Shown: positions 1 through 8,780 of the stretch, piece by piece
How positions within the stretch are numbered: the stretch's first letter is position 1
Layout: each line of letters begins with the position of its first letter
Source of the DNA: CAYWOS01 sp964459985
GTDB lineage: Bacteria; Bacillota; Clostridia; Christensenellales; Aristaeellaceae
Assembly (NCBI GenBank): GCA_964459985.1
Contig: CAYWOS010000003.1
Span: forward strand, 1 to 64,000
Direction: 5' to 3'
Length of the DNA stretch: 64,000 nt
Notes under the pieces: model-generated
The model's database searches: none
What the model was told of the DNA's origin: nothing
Seen by the model: only the letters and a program-made list of their open reading frames with translations
Position numbers and translations under genes: made by a program

Positions 1-127
1 TGGGGTTGTAGGCGGCCCAGAAGGTGAATTCCTTCTTCTCGTCCGTCACGCGCGTGATGTCCGCAAGCGCGCTTACGCTTGACAGGAGCAGCGCAATGAC
101 CAGCAGCATGCCCAGCAGTCGTTTCAT
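1..127 (-). CDS. Sugar ABC transporter substrate-binding protein, N-terminal fragment
   Basis: Only about 42 codons are in the window; the rest lies beyond base 1. The visible part is a classic signal peptide (MKRLLGMLLVIALLLSSVSA, then LAD) followed by a charged start and FTFWAAYNP, which resembles the first beta strand of family-1 solute-binding proteins. AAGGAGGG sits 6 nt before the ATG. It is the last visible gene of the LacI-GH4-PfkB operon, so it probably delivers the sugar whose breakdown those enzymes carry out. There is no lipobox cysteine in the visible part. The family call rests on the signal peptide and operon context only. Confidence 0.7.
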   Translation of the reverse strand, partial: MKRLLGMLLVIALLLSSVSALADITRVTDEKKEFTFWAAYNP

Positions 128-149
128 GGGATACCCTCCTTTTATCTTC

Positions 150-166
150 ACCCCGATAATCGGGGT
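150..166 (-). other. Small hairpin between PfkB gene and binding-protein gene
   Basis: A perfect inverted repeat, ACCCCGA-TAA-TCGGGGT, lies in the 64-nt gap between the kinase stop and the binding-protein ribosome site. It has no T run, so it is more likely an mRNA processing or stabilising hairpin than a terminator. Confidence 0.45.
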
Positions 167-191
167 AGATTCGATAGGATGCGGCCTGTCG

Positions 192-1097
192 TCAGCACAG
201 CGTCCGCGCGAGCGTGCACAGCTCCTCCTCGCCCACATAGCGCGTCACGCAGCCCACCTGACGCACGCACAGCCCGCCCATCACGTTGCCGAAGCGCGCG
301 CATTCGTCAAAGGGTTTGCCGTGATACAGCCCGTAGATGAATCCCGCGCAGAACGCGTCGCCCGCGCCCGTGCTGTCCACCGTATGCGTGTCCGCCAGCG
401 GCGGTATGACGCGCGCGCCGTTTTCGTCCAGCAGACAGCAGCCCTCGCTGTCCAGTTTGACCACGGCTTTATCGAGGTAGCGGCGCAGCACGCGCGCGGC
501 GTCCGCCGCCGTGCTTTGCCCGGTGATGGCCAACGCTTCCTTGCGGTTGGGCAGGTAGTAATCCGCCAGTTCCAGCAGCGGCGCGTATGTGTCAAGGCAC
601 AGCCCGTCGCTCCAGCCGGTATCCAGCACAAGCGTCGCGCCTTCAGCCTTGAGCCGCTCGTAGACCGGCTTCAGCGCGCTTGACGCGCCCATGCGCACCA
701 CGCGGGCGCCGCGCATCACGCGATAAGCCTGCTCGCGGATATCGTCCCGCGCGCAGTGCGCGGCGGTGCTGGACAAAAACGTGCGGTCGCGCTCCGTGAC
801 GGCCACGGCGGTCACCGTCACCGGCACGCCCTCGCCCCGGTACAGGTTTTCATAGCAGACGTTGGACGCGTCCAGCGTGCGGCGGGCGAAATCCGAAAAC
901 AGATCGTCGCCGAGGTATGTGCCCAGCCTGACGGGCACGTTCAACCGCGAAAGCGACAGCATAATGGCCGGCACGCCGCCGCCGAAAGCGACCTGAAACT
1001 CCCTGGCGTAAACCTCCTCGCCCTCGCCGGGCAGGCGCGGAACGCCGGTGAACAGCAAATCGCAGTTGATAATCCCCACCGCGCCCACAAAGCTCAT
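192..1097 (-). CDS. PfkB-family carbohydrate kinase
   Basis: An ATP-dependent sugar kinase of the ribokinase/PfkB superfamily, acting in the cytoplasm. The C-terminal PfkB signature DSTGAGDAFCAGF (about residues 241-253) carries the GAGD anion hole and catalytic aspartate. The N-terminal sugar-binding part has a typical GG pair (FGGGVPA). The start at 1097 is preferred because its ATG overlaps the upstream GH4 stop as ATGA, which implies translational coupling; an ATG four codons earlier is possible. Length (301 aa) is normal. Position after GH4 suggests it phosphorylates the sugar released by that enzyme. The exact substrate cannot be told. Confidence 0.9.
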   Translation of the reverse strand: MSFVGAVGIINCDLLFTGVPRLPGEGEEVYAREFQVAFGGGVPAIMLSLSRLNVPVRLGTYLGDDLFSDFARRTLDASNVCYENLYRGEGVPVTVTAVAVTERDRTFLSSTAAHCARDDIREQAYRVMRGARVVRMGASSALKPVYERLKAEGATLVLDTGWSDGLCLDTYAPLLELADYYLPNRKEALAITGQSTAADAARVLRRYLDKAVVKLDSEGCCLLDENGARVIPPLADTHTVDSTGAGDAFCAGFIYGLYHGKPFDECARFGNVMGGLCVRQVGCVTRYVGEEELCTLARTLC

Positions 1098-2470
1098 GCG
1101 TGCCGCCACTCCCCGTCAAACGGCGCGTTGAGCGCCGCGTATTGCTTGCCGAGCGTTTCGGCAATGGCGTAAGAATTGACCAGAGGGTTAAGATAGAGCG
1201 CGTCGACGAGCGCGTTTACATCGTGCGTGCGCAGCGCCAGCGACGCGGCGCGCTCATACGCCTTCACGCGCAGGATCAGCGCGCGCGGCACATCGCCCGC
1301 GTCCGTCACGCGGCGCGGCGAGACCGATCCGTCCGCGCCGATATCGCAGGTGATCTCCACCACGTCGTCGTCGGATAAAAAGTCCATCGCGCCCTGATTG
1401 GGCACGCAGAAGATCATCGAGGTGGGCGTGTGCGTTTCCGCCGCGCGGATGTACTTGAGCGCCACGCCCGCGTAGCCGCCCGCCGTTTTGCCGTACATAT
1501 CGAAGGTGTACGGCCGGACGGGACGCTTTTCGCCCGTCTCGTTGGCCATGTACTGCGAGGTGCGCTGACCGTGCCATTGACAGAATACCTGCAGCGCGCG
1601 GTCGAAATCATTCTTCACGTCGATCTGCGACAGCGCCTCGAGCATCCCCTTGTTCACGCGCGCGATCAGCTGCCCGCGCGTTTCGTTCGCGGTCATGATG
1701 TTGCGCAGCGCGCGGTCGGGATAGTAATAGTAGTAGAGGTATTCGTTGAAGATGCGCTTTTGCCGCAGCGCCAGCGAACGGTCGAAAAAGCGCATGTCGG
1801 TCTTTTCGTACAAAAGATCGTTCGCGAGCAGCTCGGGCAGCACCTCGCGCCCCTCCACCGTCACGGAGGAGAAGTACGACAAATGGTTCAGTCCGTAGCA
1901 CAGCCCGTCGGCGCCGCCCTCGCCCACGCCGTAGAAGCGCTCGACGCTGCGAAGCATGCCCGAGGGCGTGTCGCATACGCCGAAAGTGAAATCATACCCC
2001 ATATCGCGCAGCGTCTGCGACACCAGCCCCGCGGGGTTGGTGAAGTTGAACACCTTGCAGCCGGGCATCGCGCGGCGCTTGATCATCTCGCAGTAGTCCT
2101 TGAGCGCCGACACCGATCGCATGGCGAACGACAGCCCCGCGGCGCCGGTGGTTTCCTGCCCGATGACGCCCTGCGCGAGCGCAAGCCGCTCGTCCTGTAC
2201 GCGCAGGTCTTCCTCACCCGCGCGGATGGTGGTGATGACGTACTTGGCGTCCCTGACGGCTTCCTCGCCGTCGCCCGTGAGCGTCACGCGCACGCCGGGC
2301 GCGAGGCGCGCGATGACCTGTCCGGCCATTTCGCCGTATATCGCCAGCTTCTTCGCGTCGTTGTCCATCAGCGCGACATGCGTAATATTCAGTTCCGCCG
2401 CCTGCTGCGCCAGCGCCTTTGCCAGAAACATGGAGCGAACGCCGCCGCCCCCGATGACCGCGATTTTCAT
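1094..2470 (-). CDS. Glycoside hydrolase family 4 (6-phospho-beta-glucosidase-like)
   Basis: GH4 enzymes cleave glycosides by an NAD+ and Mn2+ dependent oxidation-elimination route in the cytoplasm. The N-terminal Rossmann loop is visible (KIAVIGGGGVRS, residues 2-13), as are IGQETTG (103-109), FNFTNP (141-146), and the usual metal ligands Cys166 in GVCDTP and His196 in GLNHLSY. Length 458 aa fits the family. The start is the ATG overlapping the LacI stop (ATGA). GH4 members act on 6-phospho-glycosides or on free alpha-glycosides and galacturonides. The neighbouring ABC binding protein and PfkB kinase suggest an unphosphorylated imported substrate, so the family resemblance to phospho-glucosidases should not be taken as substrate proof. 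Confidence 0.88.
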   Translation of the reverse strand: MKIAVIGGGGVRSMFLAKALAQQAAELNITHVALMDNDAKKLAIYGEMAGQVIARLAPGVRVTLTGDGEEAVRDAKYVITTIRAGEEDLRVQDERLALAQGVIGQETTGAAGLSFAMRSVSALKDYCEMIKRRAMPGCKVFNFTNPAGLVSQTLRDMGYDFTFGVCDTPSGMLRSVERFYGVGEGGADGLCYGLNHLSYFSSVTVEGREVLPELLANDLLYEKTDMRFFDRSLALRQKRIFNEYLYYYYYPDRALRNIMTANETRGQLIARVNKGMLEALSQIDVKNDFDRALQVFCQWHGQRTSQYMANETGEKRPVRPYTFDMYGKTAGGYAGVALKYIRAAETHTPTSMIFCVPNQGAMDFLSDDDVVEITCDIGADGSVSPRRVTDAGDVPRALILRVKAYERAASLALRTHDVNALVDALYLNPLVNSYAIAETLGKQYAALNAPFDGEWRHA

Positions 2471-3459
2471 TTCGCGTCGCCTCCCGATGTGATGTCGCGG
2501 CACGTGCCGCGCACCATGAGCTTGTGCGGCAGCACCACGGAATGGGTCGTGATATTTTTCTGCGTCGCCAGCTTCAGCACGCAGGTGGCCATATCGCACA
2601 GAGGCTGATGAATGGTCGTCAATTGCGGGCGCACGCGCGAGGCAATGGGCAAATCGTCAATCCCCAGCACGCTGATATCCTGCGGTACGCGCAGCCCTTC
2701 GTCCATCAGCGCCGTCATCGCGCCCAGCGCCATCTCGTCGCTGAAGGCGAACACCGCCGTGTACTGCCCCCGCTCCCTCTGTGCCAGCGCGCGTCCCAGC
2801 TCGTAGCCCTTCTCGTAGGTCAGCGCGCCGTAGCGCACATGCCCGTCGATGGAAAGCCCGCGCTCGCTCATCGCCTTGCGGCTGCCCGTGAGCCGCTGAA
2901 AGCTGGTGCTCAAACCGTCGGTCTGGTTGGAGAAAAAACAGATATTCCTATGCCCGAGGCTCAACAGGTATTGAGTGCCGTCGTATGCCGCCGCCATATC
3001 GTCGATGTGCACCATGCACGCGTTTTCGATATTGGTTTTCTCCGCCAGTACGGTCGTCTGCACGTTCGGGTGCGCGTTCAGCCATTTGGCGGCGCGCGCG
3101 TCCATCGTCGTTTCCAGCGAGATGACCGCGGTGGGCATCGTCCTCTCCAGCAAATCCGCCAAACCCGCGTCCGCGTCGCCGTTTTCAGGCAGGATCACAA
3201 GCTCCAGCCCCATTTTCGGCGCCTGCTCGATCAGTTCGCGCAGCGCGCGTTCATAAAAAGCATAATGCAGGTGCGGCAGCAGCACCGCCACGGGCGCGCG
3301 CTTGGCCTGCCTTGACGCGGGGCGCTCGCCGCCCGACGCGCTGCTCACCGCGTCCAGCCGCTCGCGGCTCTCGGCGTTCACGGAGGCGGGGTTCTTCAGG
3401 TAACGGGAAACCGTCGCCGCCGATACGCCCGCCCGCGCCGCCATTTCACGCACCGTCAT
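2467..3459 (-). CDS. LacI-family transcriptional regulator
   Basis: First gene of the GH4-PfkB-transport operon and its likely sugar-responsive repressor. Residues 1-22 form the LacI helix-turn-helix (MTVREMAARAGVSAATVSRY), followed by a hinge and a periplasmic-binding-protein-like effector domain with typical SLGHRNICFF and VLGIDDLPIA segments. Length 330 aa is standard. The start at 3459 follows GGAGG by 10 nt; the open frame extends further upstream but would run through the promoter and operators. A very good promoter and repeated TGAAACAA motifs lie immediately upstream, suggesting autoregulation. Confidence 0.93.
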   Translation of the reverse strand: MTVREMAARAGVSAATVSRYLKNPASVNAESRERLDAVSSASGGERPASRQAKRAPVAVLLPHLHYAFYERALRELIEQAPKMGLELVILPENGDADAGLADLLERTMPTAVISLETTMDARAAKWLNAHPNVQTTVLAEKTNIENACMVHIDDMAAAYDGTQYLLSLGHRNICFFSNQTDGLSTSFQRLTGSRKAMSERGLSIDGHVRYGALTYEKGYELGRALAQRERGQYTAVFAFSDEMALGAMTALMDEGLRVPQDISVLGIDDLPIASRVRPQLTTIHQPLCDMATCVLKLATQKNITTHSVVLPHKLMVRGTCRDITSGGDAK

Positions 3460-3484
3460 CCATCCATACCTCCGTCCGGAAAAG

Positions 3485-3606
3485 TGAAACAAATACCATT
3501 GTTTCAGCGCAGTTCGCCGTTTGTTTGTTTCAGTATAGAATATTTGTCCGAAAAAGTCAACAGAAATTCCATGAAAAACAGAAATTTCTTTTTTGGACTG
3601 AAACAA
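3485..3606 (-). promoter_or_regulatory. Operator sites for the LacI-type regulator (four TGAAACAA arms)
   Basis: A perfect palindrome TGAAACAA-N6-TTGTTTCA occupies 3485-3506 between the promoter and the lacI-type start. A third copy of the arm (3525-3532) abuts the -10 box and a fourth lies at 3599-3606 upstream of the -35 box. Palindrome position downstream of the start site fits repression by the first gene's product. The assignment to this LacI protein is inference from location. Confidence 0.7.
3532..3560 (-). promoter_or_regulatory. Sigma-A type promoter of the LacI-GH4-PfkB operon
   Basis: TTGACT (3560-3555), a 17-nt spacer and TATACT (3537-3532), read on the minus strand. It is the best promoter upstream of this operon. 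Confidence 0.8.
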
Positions 3607-3717
3607 CTAAAACGCCCGCGCGGGAGATTGTATGCCTGATCGCGTTTGCGTCGCCGCTGACCGCGCAGGCGTTCACGGCCGGTTCACGCGGAACGGAAGC
3701 CGTAACCACGGTGCACG

Positions 3718-4158
3718 TTATTCCCCAAAACCGATATTCTGCCGGAGCCGCTTTGTTAACAGCTCCAGATTACGGATCGTCCTTTCATCCAAAAAGTGCT
3801 CGATTTTTTCCACCTGTTCCAATTCGGAGTCGGTATGGTTGACGGTGCACAGAAATTCCTGCAGAACTCCATGCCGATGCAGCAGGTAGCTCCCCGTGCA
3901 GCGCCCTTTCGGGGTCAGGGAGATGACCCCGTATTTTTCAGCATGCACATACCCTCCCCGCGCCAGCTGCTGAACCATTTTCGTTGCGGAGGACGCTTTG
4001 ACATGCAGGTTTTTGGCCAGCTCATTGACGTGGATATCCGCATCGTTCCGAGCGAGGCGGACGATCATCTCGAGGTAATCCTCCATGGCGTTCGTGAGCA
4101 AATTGCGATCCTGCATGAGATAACCCTTCATTGTATAGAACCCTGTTCCGTCCTTCAT
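3718..4158 (-). CDS. DtxR/MntR-family metal-dependent transcriptional regulator
   Basis: A 146-residue protein with an N-terminal winged helix (NAMEDYLEMIVRL through HVKASSATKMVQQLARGGYV) and a short dimerisation/metal-binding part with conserved His and Glu residues (LLHRHGVLQEFL, EKIEHFLDE). This is the layout of two-domain MntR-type members; there is no SH3-like third domain. GGGAGG precedes the ATG by 7 nt. It is divergent from feoA-feoB, so it most likely senses Fe2+ (or Mn2+) and represses iron uptake when metal is plentiful. Metal specificity cannot be set from sequence by eye. No clear operator palindrome was seen in the 106-nt divergent gap. Confidence 0.88.
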   Translation of the reverse strand: MKDGTGFYTMKGYLMQDRNLLTNAMEDYLEMIVRLARNDADIHVNELAKNLHVKASSATKMVQQLARGGYVHAEKYGVISLTPKGRCTGSYLLHRHGVLQEFLCTVNHTDSELEQVEKIEHFLDERTIRNLELLTKRLRQNIGFGE

Positions 4159-4264
4159 GCCGTCGCCTCCCGGTTTTTATGGGCAGGCACCGATCAGTCC
4201 CGCTCGAATAAGATGATGTCGGGGAGTTTCCTCATCCTAAAAATATCCGGGAGGCGCAGAAAGT

Positions 4265-4504
4265 ATGAACGATCCCTTGAGTCTCAACGACATCGCGCCC
4301 GGCGAACGCGCCGTGATCAGCCGTTTACAGTCCACCGGCAGCATGCGTCGAAGGCTGCTGGATATCGGGCTTGTTGAAAATACAGGCGTAGAATGCCTTG
4401 GGCGAAGCCCCGGCGGCGATCCGTCCGCCTATTTCATTCGGGGGGCGGTCATTGCAATCCGATCAGAGGATTGCGCGAATATCCTGATTCACGCGGAGTC
4501 ATAA
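4265..4504 (+). CDS. feoA: FeoA-family ferrous iron transport protein A
   Basis: A 79-residue SH3-like FeoA protein. It has the usual opening (LSLNDIAPGERAVI), the GSMRRRLLDIGL core and a C-terminal strand ending VIAIRSEDCANILI. FeoA is a small cytoplasmic partner of FeoB. GGGAGG lies 8 nt before the ATG, and feoB begins 15 nt after its stop, so the two are co-transcribed. The length is normal. Confidence 0.92.
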   Translation: MNDPLSLNDIAPGERAVISRLQSTGSMRRRLLDIGLVENTGVECLGRSPGGDPSAYFIRGAVIAIRSEDCANILIHAES

Positions 4505-4519
4505 ACGGAGGTGCGCATA

Positions 4520-6667
4520 ATGGGACTTGCAGAAAACGCGGTTGAAATCAAAACGGTTGATTCCGGTCTGGAAATCAAAAAGTATACCCCGGATGATCGG
4601 GTCGTCGCGCTGGCCGGGAACCCCAACGTCGGCAAAAGCACCGTGTTCAACGGACTGACCGGCCTGAACCAGCATACGGGCAACTGGCCCGGCAAAACCG
4701 TGACAAACGCGCAGGGGCATTGCGCGACGAAAGAGCAATCCTATGTCATGGTGGACATTCCCGGAACCTACTCGCTGATGGCGCATTCCGCAGAGGAAGA
4801 GGTGGCGCGGAACTTCATTTGTTTCGGCGATCCCGACGCGGTCGTCGTGGTGTGCGACGCCACCTGTCTTGAACGAAACCTGAATCTTGTATTGCAGACC
4901 ATGGAAATCGCGTCCCGTGTGATCGTCTGCGTTAACTTGATGGATGAAGCCAAGCGGAAGAACATCCAACTCGATCTTCCGCTTCTTTCCAAACGTCTGG
5001 GCGTGCCCGTGGTGGGAACCGAGGCACGCAAGAAAAAGAGTCTTGATGGATTGATGCGTACGTTGGACTCCGTCGTGTGCAGCGCAAAGCCGGAGGCTTC
5101 TTATACGGTGCGGTACGCCGATATTCTGGAAGAGGCCATCGGCATTCTGGAACCGATTGTGAAGCAAAAATGCGGGCGGCGGCTGAACAGCCGATGGCTC
5201 TCGCTCAAGCTCTTGGATCAGGATGAGTCCTTAATTCAGGAAATCAACGCCTATCTGGGGGAAGGTTTTTTACAGGACGAGGAACTACAAGCCCTGCTGA
5301 CCAAGGCAAAGGATGTTTTACGGAACGGCGGCGTGCGGGACGGCGATCAGATCAAGGATTTGATCGTTTCCGCGCTGGTGCATGGTGCCGAGGAGCTTTG
5401 TCGCGGAGTGATAACGTATCACGACCGCCAGTATGCCGCATTGGATCGCAGGCTTGATAAGGCTTTGACTAGCAAGTTGACCGGCTATCCCGTGATGCTG
5501 GCGTTGCTGGCTTTGGTGTTCTGGCTGACGATCACGGGCGCGAACTATCCATCGCAGCTGTTGGCAGACGGACTGTTTTGGGTACAGGATCGACTGACGG
5601 ATTTCTTTCTCTACATTCAGGCGCCGGATTGGCTGCACGGCATCCTTGTTCTGGGCGTGTACCGCGTGCTGGCGTGGGTGGTATCCGTCATGCTTCCTCC
5701 CATGGCGATCTTCTTCCCCCTGTTTACGCTGCTGGAGGATGCCGGTTATCTGCCGCGCGTCGCTTACAATCTGGATAAGCCTTTCAAGAAATGCTGCGCC
5801 TGCGGCAAACAGGCCTTGTGCATGTGCATGGGTTTTGGCTGCAATGCCGCCGGCGTCATCGGCTGCAGAATCATCGACTCGCCGCGCGAACGCCTGCTGG
5901 CCATTCTGACAAACAACTTTGTTCCGTGCAACGGCCGGTTCCCTACCCTGATCGCGATCTTGACCATGTTCTTTGTCGGCGTCAGCGGAAGCGCTTTTTC
6001 GTCCGTGCTGTCCGCGCTGCTCTTGACCGCGGTCATCGTGTCGGGCGTCGCGATGACCTTTGCCGTGACAAAGGTGCTGTCCAAAACGCTGCTGAAGGGA
6101 ATGCCGTCCTCCTTCACGCTGGAGCTTCCGCCATACCGCAGGCCGCAGATCGGCAAGGTGATCGTTCGCTCCATATTTGACCGGACGCTGTTCGTGCTGG
6201 GGCGAGCGATGGCGGTAGCGGCTCCCGCGGGGCTCGTCATCTGGCTGATGGCGAACATAACGGTTGGTCATGCCAGCATATTGAACCACTGCGCCGCATT
6301 TTTAGACCCGTTCGCGAATCTCATGGGCTTGGACGGCGTCATCCTGATCGCGTTCATCCTCGGGTTCCCCGCCAATGAAATTGTTATCCCCATTGTCATC
6401 ATGGCGTACATGGCTCAAGGAAGCATTCTGGAGCTGGACAGCATCTCGCAGATGCGGGAGCTGTTTGTTCAGAACGGCTGGACATGGATCACCGCGGTCA
6501 GCACAATCCTATTCTCGCTGAACCACTGGCCGTGCTCCACGACGCTTCTGACGATCAAGAAGGAAACGGGAAGCTGGAAATGGACCGGAATCGCCGCGCT
6601 GATCCCGACGGCCGTGGGCGTGACCGCCTGCATTGTCTTTACGACGATTGCTCGGCTCATGGCATAA
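4520..6667 (+). CDS. feoB: Ferrous iron transporter FeoB
   Basis: An inner-membrane Fe2+ transporter with an N-terminal G-protein domain. G1 GNPNVGKST is at residues 33-41, G3 DIPG at 79-82 and G4 NLMD at 139-142; a helical spacer and a polytopic membrane domain follow. The conserved cysteine-rich gate region (KKCCACGKQALCMCMGFGCN) and FVPCNGRFPT are present. Length 715 aa is normal. The start is the ATG at 4520, 8 nt after ACGGAGG; a GTG three codons earlier lies inside that ribosome site. The operon order feoA-feoB and the divergent DtxR-type gene support an iron role. A strong terminator follows. Confidence 0.96.
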   Translation: MGLAENAVEIKTVDSGLEIKKYTPDDRVVALAGNPNVGKSTVFNGLTGLNQHTGNWPGKTVTNAQGHCATKEQSYVMVDIPGTYSLMAHSAEEEVARNFICFGDPDAVVVVCDATCLERNLNLVLQTMEIASRVIVCVNLMDEAKRKNIQLDLPLLSKRLGVPVVGTEARKKKSLDGLMRTLDSVVCSAKPEASYTVRYADILEEAIGILEPIVKQKCGRRLNSRWLSLKLLDQDESLIQEINAYLGEGFLQDEELQALLTKAKDVLRNGGVRDGDQIKDLIVSALVHGAEELCRGVITYHDRQYAALDRRLDKALTSKLTGYPVMLALLALVFWLTITGANYPSQLLADGLFWVQDRLTDFFLYIQAPDWLHGILVLGVYRVLAWVVSVMLPPMAIFFPLFTLLEDAGYLPRVAYNLDKPFKKCCACGKQALCMCMGFGCNAAGVIGCRIIDSPRERLLAILTNNFVPCNGRFPTLIAILTMFFVGVSGSAFSSVLSALLLTAVIVSGVAMTFAVTKVLSKTLLKGMPSSFTLELPPYRRPQIGKVIVRSIFDRTLFVLGRAMAVAAPAGLVIWLMANITVGHASILNHCAAFLDPFANLMGLDGVILIAFILGFPANEIVIPIVIMAYMAQGSILELDSISQMRELFVQNGWTWITAVSTILFSLNHWPCSTTLLTIKKETGSWKWTGIAALIPTAVGVTACIVFTTIARLMA

Positions 6668-6680
6668 CGCGTAAAAACGA

Positions 6681-6713
6681 ACGCGCTGCCGGGCGGAACC
6701 GGCGGCGCGTTTT
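6681..6713. terminator. Bidirectional intrinsic terminator between feoB and the MATE gene
   Basis: A 12-bp stem with one G-T pair (6681-6692 with 6699-6710) and a 6-nt loop. TTTT follows on the plus side and a run of five A (6673-6677) precedes it, so it can stop both convergent transcripts. Confidence 0.8.
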
Positions 6714-6730
6714 ACGTTGCGGGCGGAATG

Positions 6731-8158
6731 TCAGGAGCGAGCGCATGCCGTAGCTTCTTCTGCTTTACTCGTGCTGACAGGCGCGTCCGTCAATCCCCTG
6801 TAAACCATGATCATCACAGGAACGGTCACCGCCAGCGCGACAATATCCGCTGCGGGAGCCGCCCAGAACACGCCCGTGACGCCGAGTCTCCCGGGCAGCC
6901 AAAGCGTAACGATCACAAGGAGCAGATCACGCAAAAGCGACAAAGGCGCAGCCAGTTTCGCGTTGCCGATGGATTGCAGGAAAATGGCGCACACCTTTTG
7001 CAGACAGGTAAACAGAATCAGGCTTAAATAAACGCGCAGGCAAGAAGTGGCGAACCGGGTGTACAGCGCGTTGTCCGCCGAACCGAACAGGCGGATAAAC
7101 ACACCGGGAATGACTTCAAACAGCAGCGTCGCGGCCAGACAAACGATTCCGGTATACTTGATGATCAGGCGGAACAGTTCGCGCACGCGATTCATCTGAT
7201 GGGAGCCGTAGTTGTAGCCGACAATCGGCTGAGCGCCCGCCGCGATGCCGATGGCGATGTTCAGCACAATCTGGAACAGTTTCATGATGACGACAAACGC
7301 GGACAGCGGAATATCCGCGCCGTACTCCGACATCATTCCAAACTTCACAAGCAGCACGTTGTTGACGATCGTAATGACGACAATCGATAGTTGGGTGAGA
7401 AAACTGGAAGTGCCAAGCGCCATGATGCGCTTGAGAACGCTCCATATCGGCTTGAAAGAGCGAGGGGACAGTCTGAAATTGACACTTTTCCGTAATTACA
7501 GAGCGCACATGGCAAAGCTCACGAACTGACCGAAAATCGTGGCGTAAGCCGCGCCTTTCATCCCCATGTTCAGCGCGAAAATGGCAATGGGGTCGCCGAT
7601 AATGTTCAATGCCGCGCCGACAAGCATGGCGATCAAAGCAAAACGCGGGTTACCGTCCGCGCGGATGATGGCGGCAAGGCAGTTTTGCGCCAGCGCGAAC
7701 GGCAGCATGGCAAAGATGATAAAGCCATACTCGCGCGCCATCAGCAGCGTTTCGCCGGTCGCGCCGAGTAAGGTCAGCAGCGTATCGCCGAAAACATAGC
7801 CTATGACGGCCACCGCTACGCCGGACAGGAAGGAAAACAGCACGGCGTTTCCTACGCTCGCCGAGATTTTATCGGTTTTTTGTTCTCCCAAGGATACGCT
7901 CAGGTACGCCGCCGCGCCGTCTCCAAAGAACAGGGACAGGCCCCAACCGACGACGGTGATGGGGAAAATGATCCCGGTCGCGGCATTGCCCAGATAACCG
8001 ATCCCGTTGCCTACAAAAATCTGGTCAACAATGTTGTACAGGCAAGATACAATGAGGGAAATGATGCAGGGAATCGAGAACTTTTTCAGCAGCTTTCCGA
8101 CGTTCTCCGTACCCAAATAGCGGCTCTCGTCTTGGTTCAAGGGAAACACCTCTTTCAT
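6731..8158 (-). pseudogene. MATE-family multidrug/sodium antiporter interrupted by one in-frame stop
   Basis: Two consecutive open frames in the same reading frame make up one MATE exporter: 220 codons (8158-7496) and the remainder to 6731, about 475 codons in total, the normal MATE length. The first half has the family hallmark NIVDQIFVG and two of the usual membrane-helix triplets; the second half begins LRKSVNFRLSP and continues with a further six helices. They are separated by a single TAA at 7498-7496 after FAMCAL, a position where relatives usually carry an aromatic residue before the cytoplasmic loop. No frameshift is needed to join them. It is either a recent nonsense mutation, a sequencing error (TAC/TAT read as TAA), or a split gene. 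The ribosome site is weak (CAGGA). Confidence 0.8.
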
Positions 8159-8175
8159 TCCTGTTTAGACAGCAA

Positions 8176-8209
8176 AGCCGCGCAGAACTCGTTAGAATTC
8201 TACGCGGCT
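8176..8209. other. Long hairpin in the leader of the MATE gene
   Basis: A 14-bp stem with two G-T pairs (8176-8189 with 8196-8209) and a 6-nt loop, 18 nt upstream of the MATE start. It is terminator-like on the minus strand (followed by TTTGCTG) and could act as an attenuator or be the remnant of a mobile element end. Confidence 0.5.
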
Positions 8210-8780
8210 CGCTGGCTAACTGAAGTATTTTACCACATACAGAATTGTTTTTTCTAATGAAAGTTTTGTGAAGGCGGTTTTTTCTACATGACGCGCAATG
8301 TGTGGGGTGTTGTTTTTTGGTATAACGGCGCAGTGACGGATCGAAAGGCATGTCCAGTTTGCTTCAGGCAATTCATGCATCGGAAGAGCGGGAAGCGGCG
8401 CGTGAAAGACTCGCGCTGTCGCACATAAGCTGCGCGAAATGCGGTTAAGGAGTACCGCGAAAAGGCAAAGGACGGCATAGAAAGAATCCGTCATACCGCG
8501 CTTCCTCGTCCGGGCGCCGGCTGAAGATCCGCGCAAACGCGGGACGTTTCGGGATCGGCTGACAGCGATCATCGCCGTGGCGGATAAACTTTTTTCCGGG
8601 AGCACTTGAAATGCCGCCGCGCATGTGCTATACTTGCGCAGACCGGGATACTGGTATACTGGAATGCGATGCCGCAGACGTTTGCGAGTTGCCCGGGCGT
8701 CTCTCCCGCAACGTTGGTGTGTTCTGCGCGGAAGGACACGTCATGCCATCAGTATCTCAAAACAGAAAGGATGGACGATC
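8210..8780. other. Intergenic region of about 570 nt
   Basis: No convincing gene. Open frames on both strands are GC-driven and lack ribosome sites. The right end holds the promoter at 8606-8634 and a leader of roughly 140 nt. That leader can fold: CGCAGA and CGTTTGCG near 8672 pair with CGCAACG and TCTGCG further down. I could not match the leader to a known riboswitch. Confidence 0.4.
8606..8634 (+). promoter_or_regulatory. Sigma-A type promoter of the 8.8-13 kb transport operon
   Basis: TTGAAA (8606-8611), 17-nt spacer, TATACT (8629-8634). A second TATACT at 8655-8660 lacks a good -35. Confidence 0.75.

Noticed and set aside
4159..4264. A DtxR-type operator in the divergent feoA/regulator gap
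   Set aside because: TTAGGATGAGG is present but lacks a convincing second half-site.
5318..6289. A 323-codon minus-strand frame inside feoB
   Set aside because: Antisense to a strongly conserved transporter; Arg/Gln/His-rich shadow frame.
8216..8605. A 129-codon minus-strand open frame and a short plus-strand frame with a CAKC motif
   Set aside because: No ribosome site and no recognisable family; the plus-strand frame could be a mobile-element crumb but I could not support it.
8641..8780. A riboswitch in the leader of the 8.8-kb operon
   Set aside because: The leader can form stems, but no known riboswitch core could be recognised by eye.
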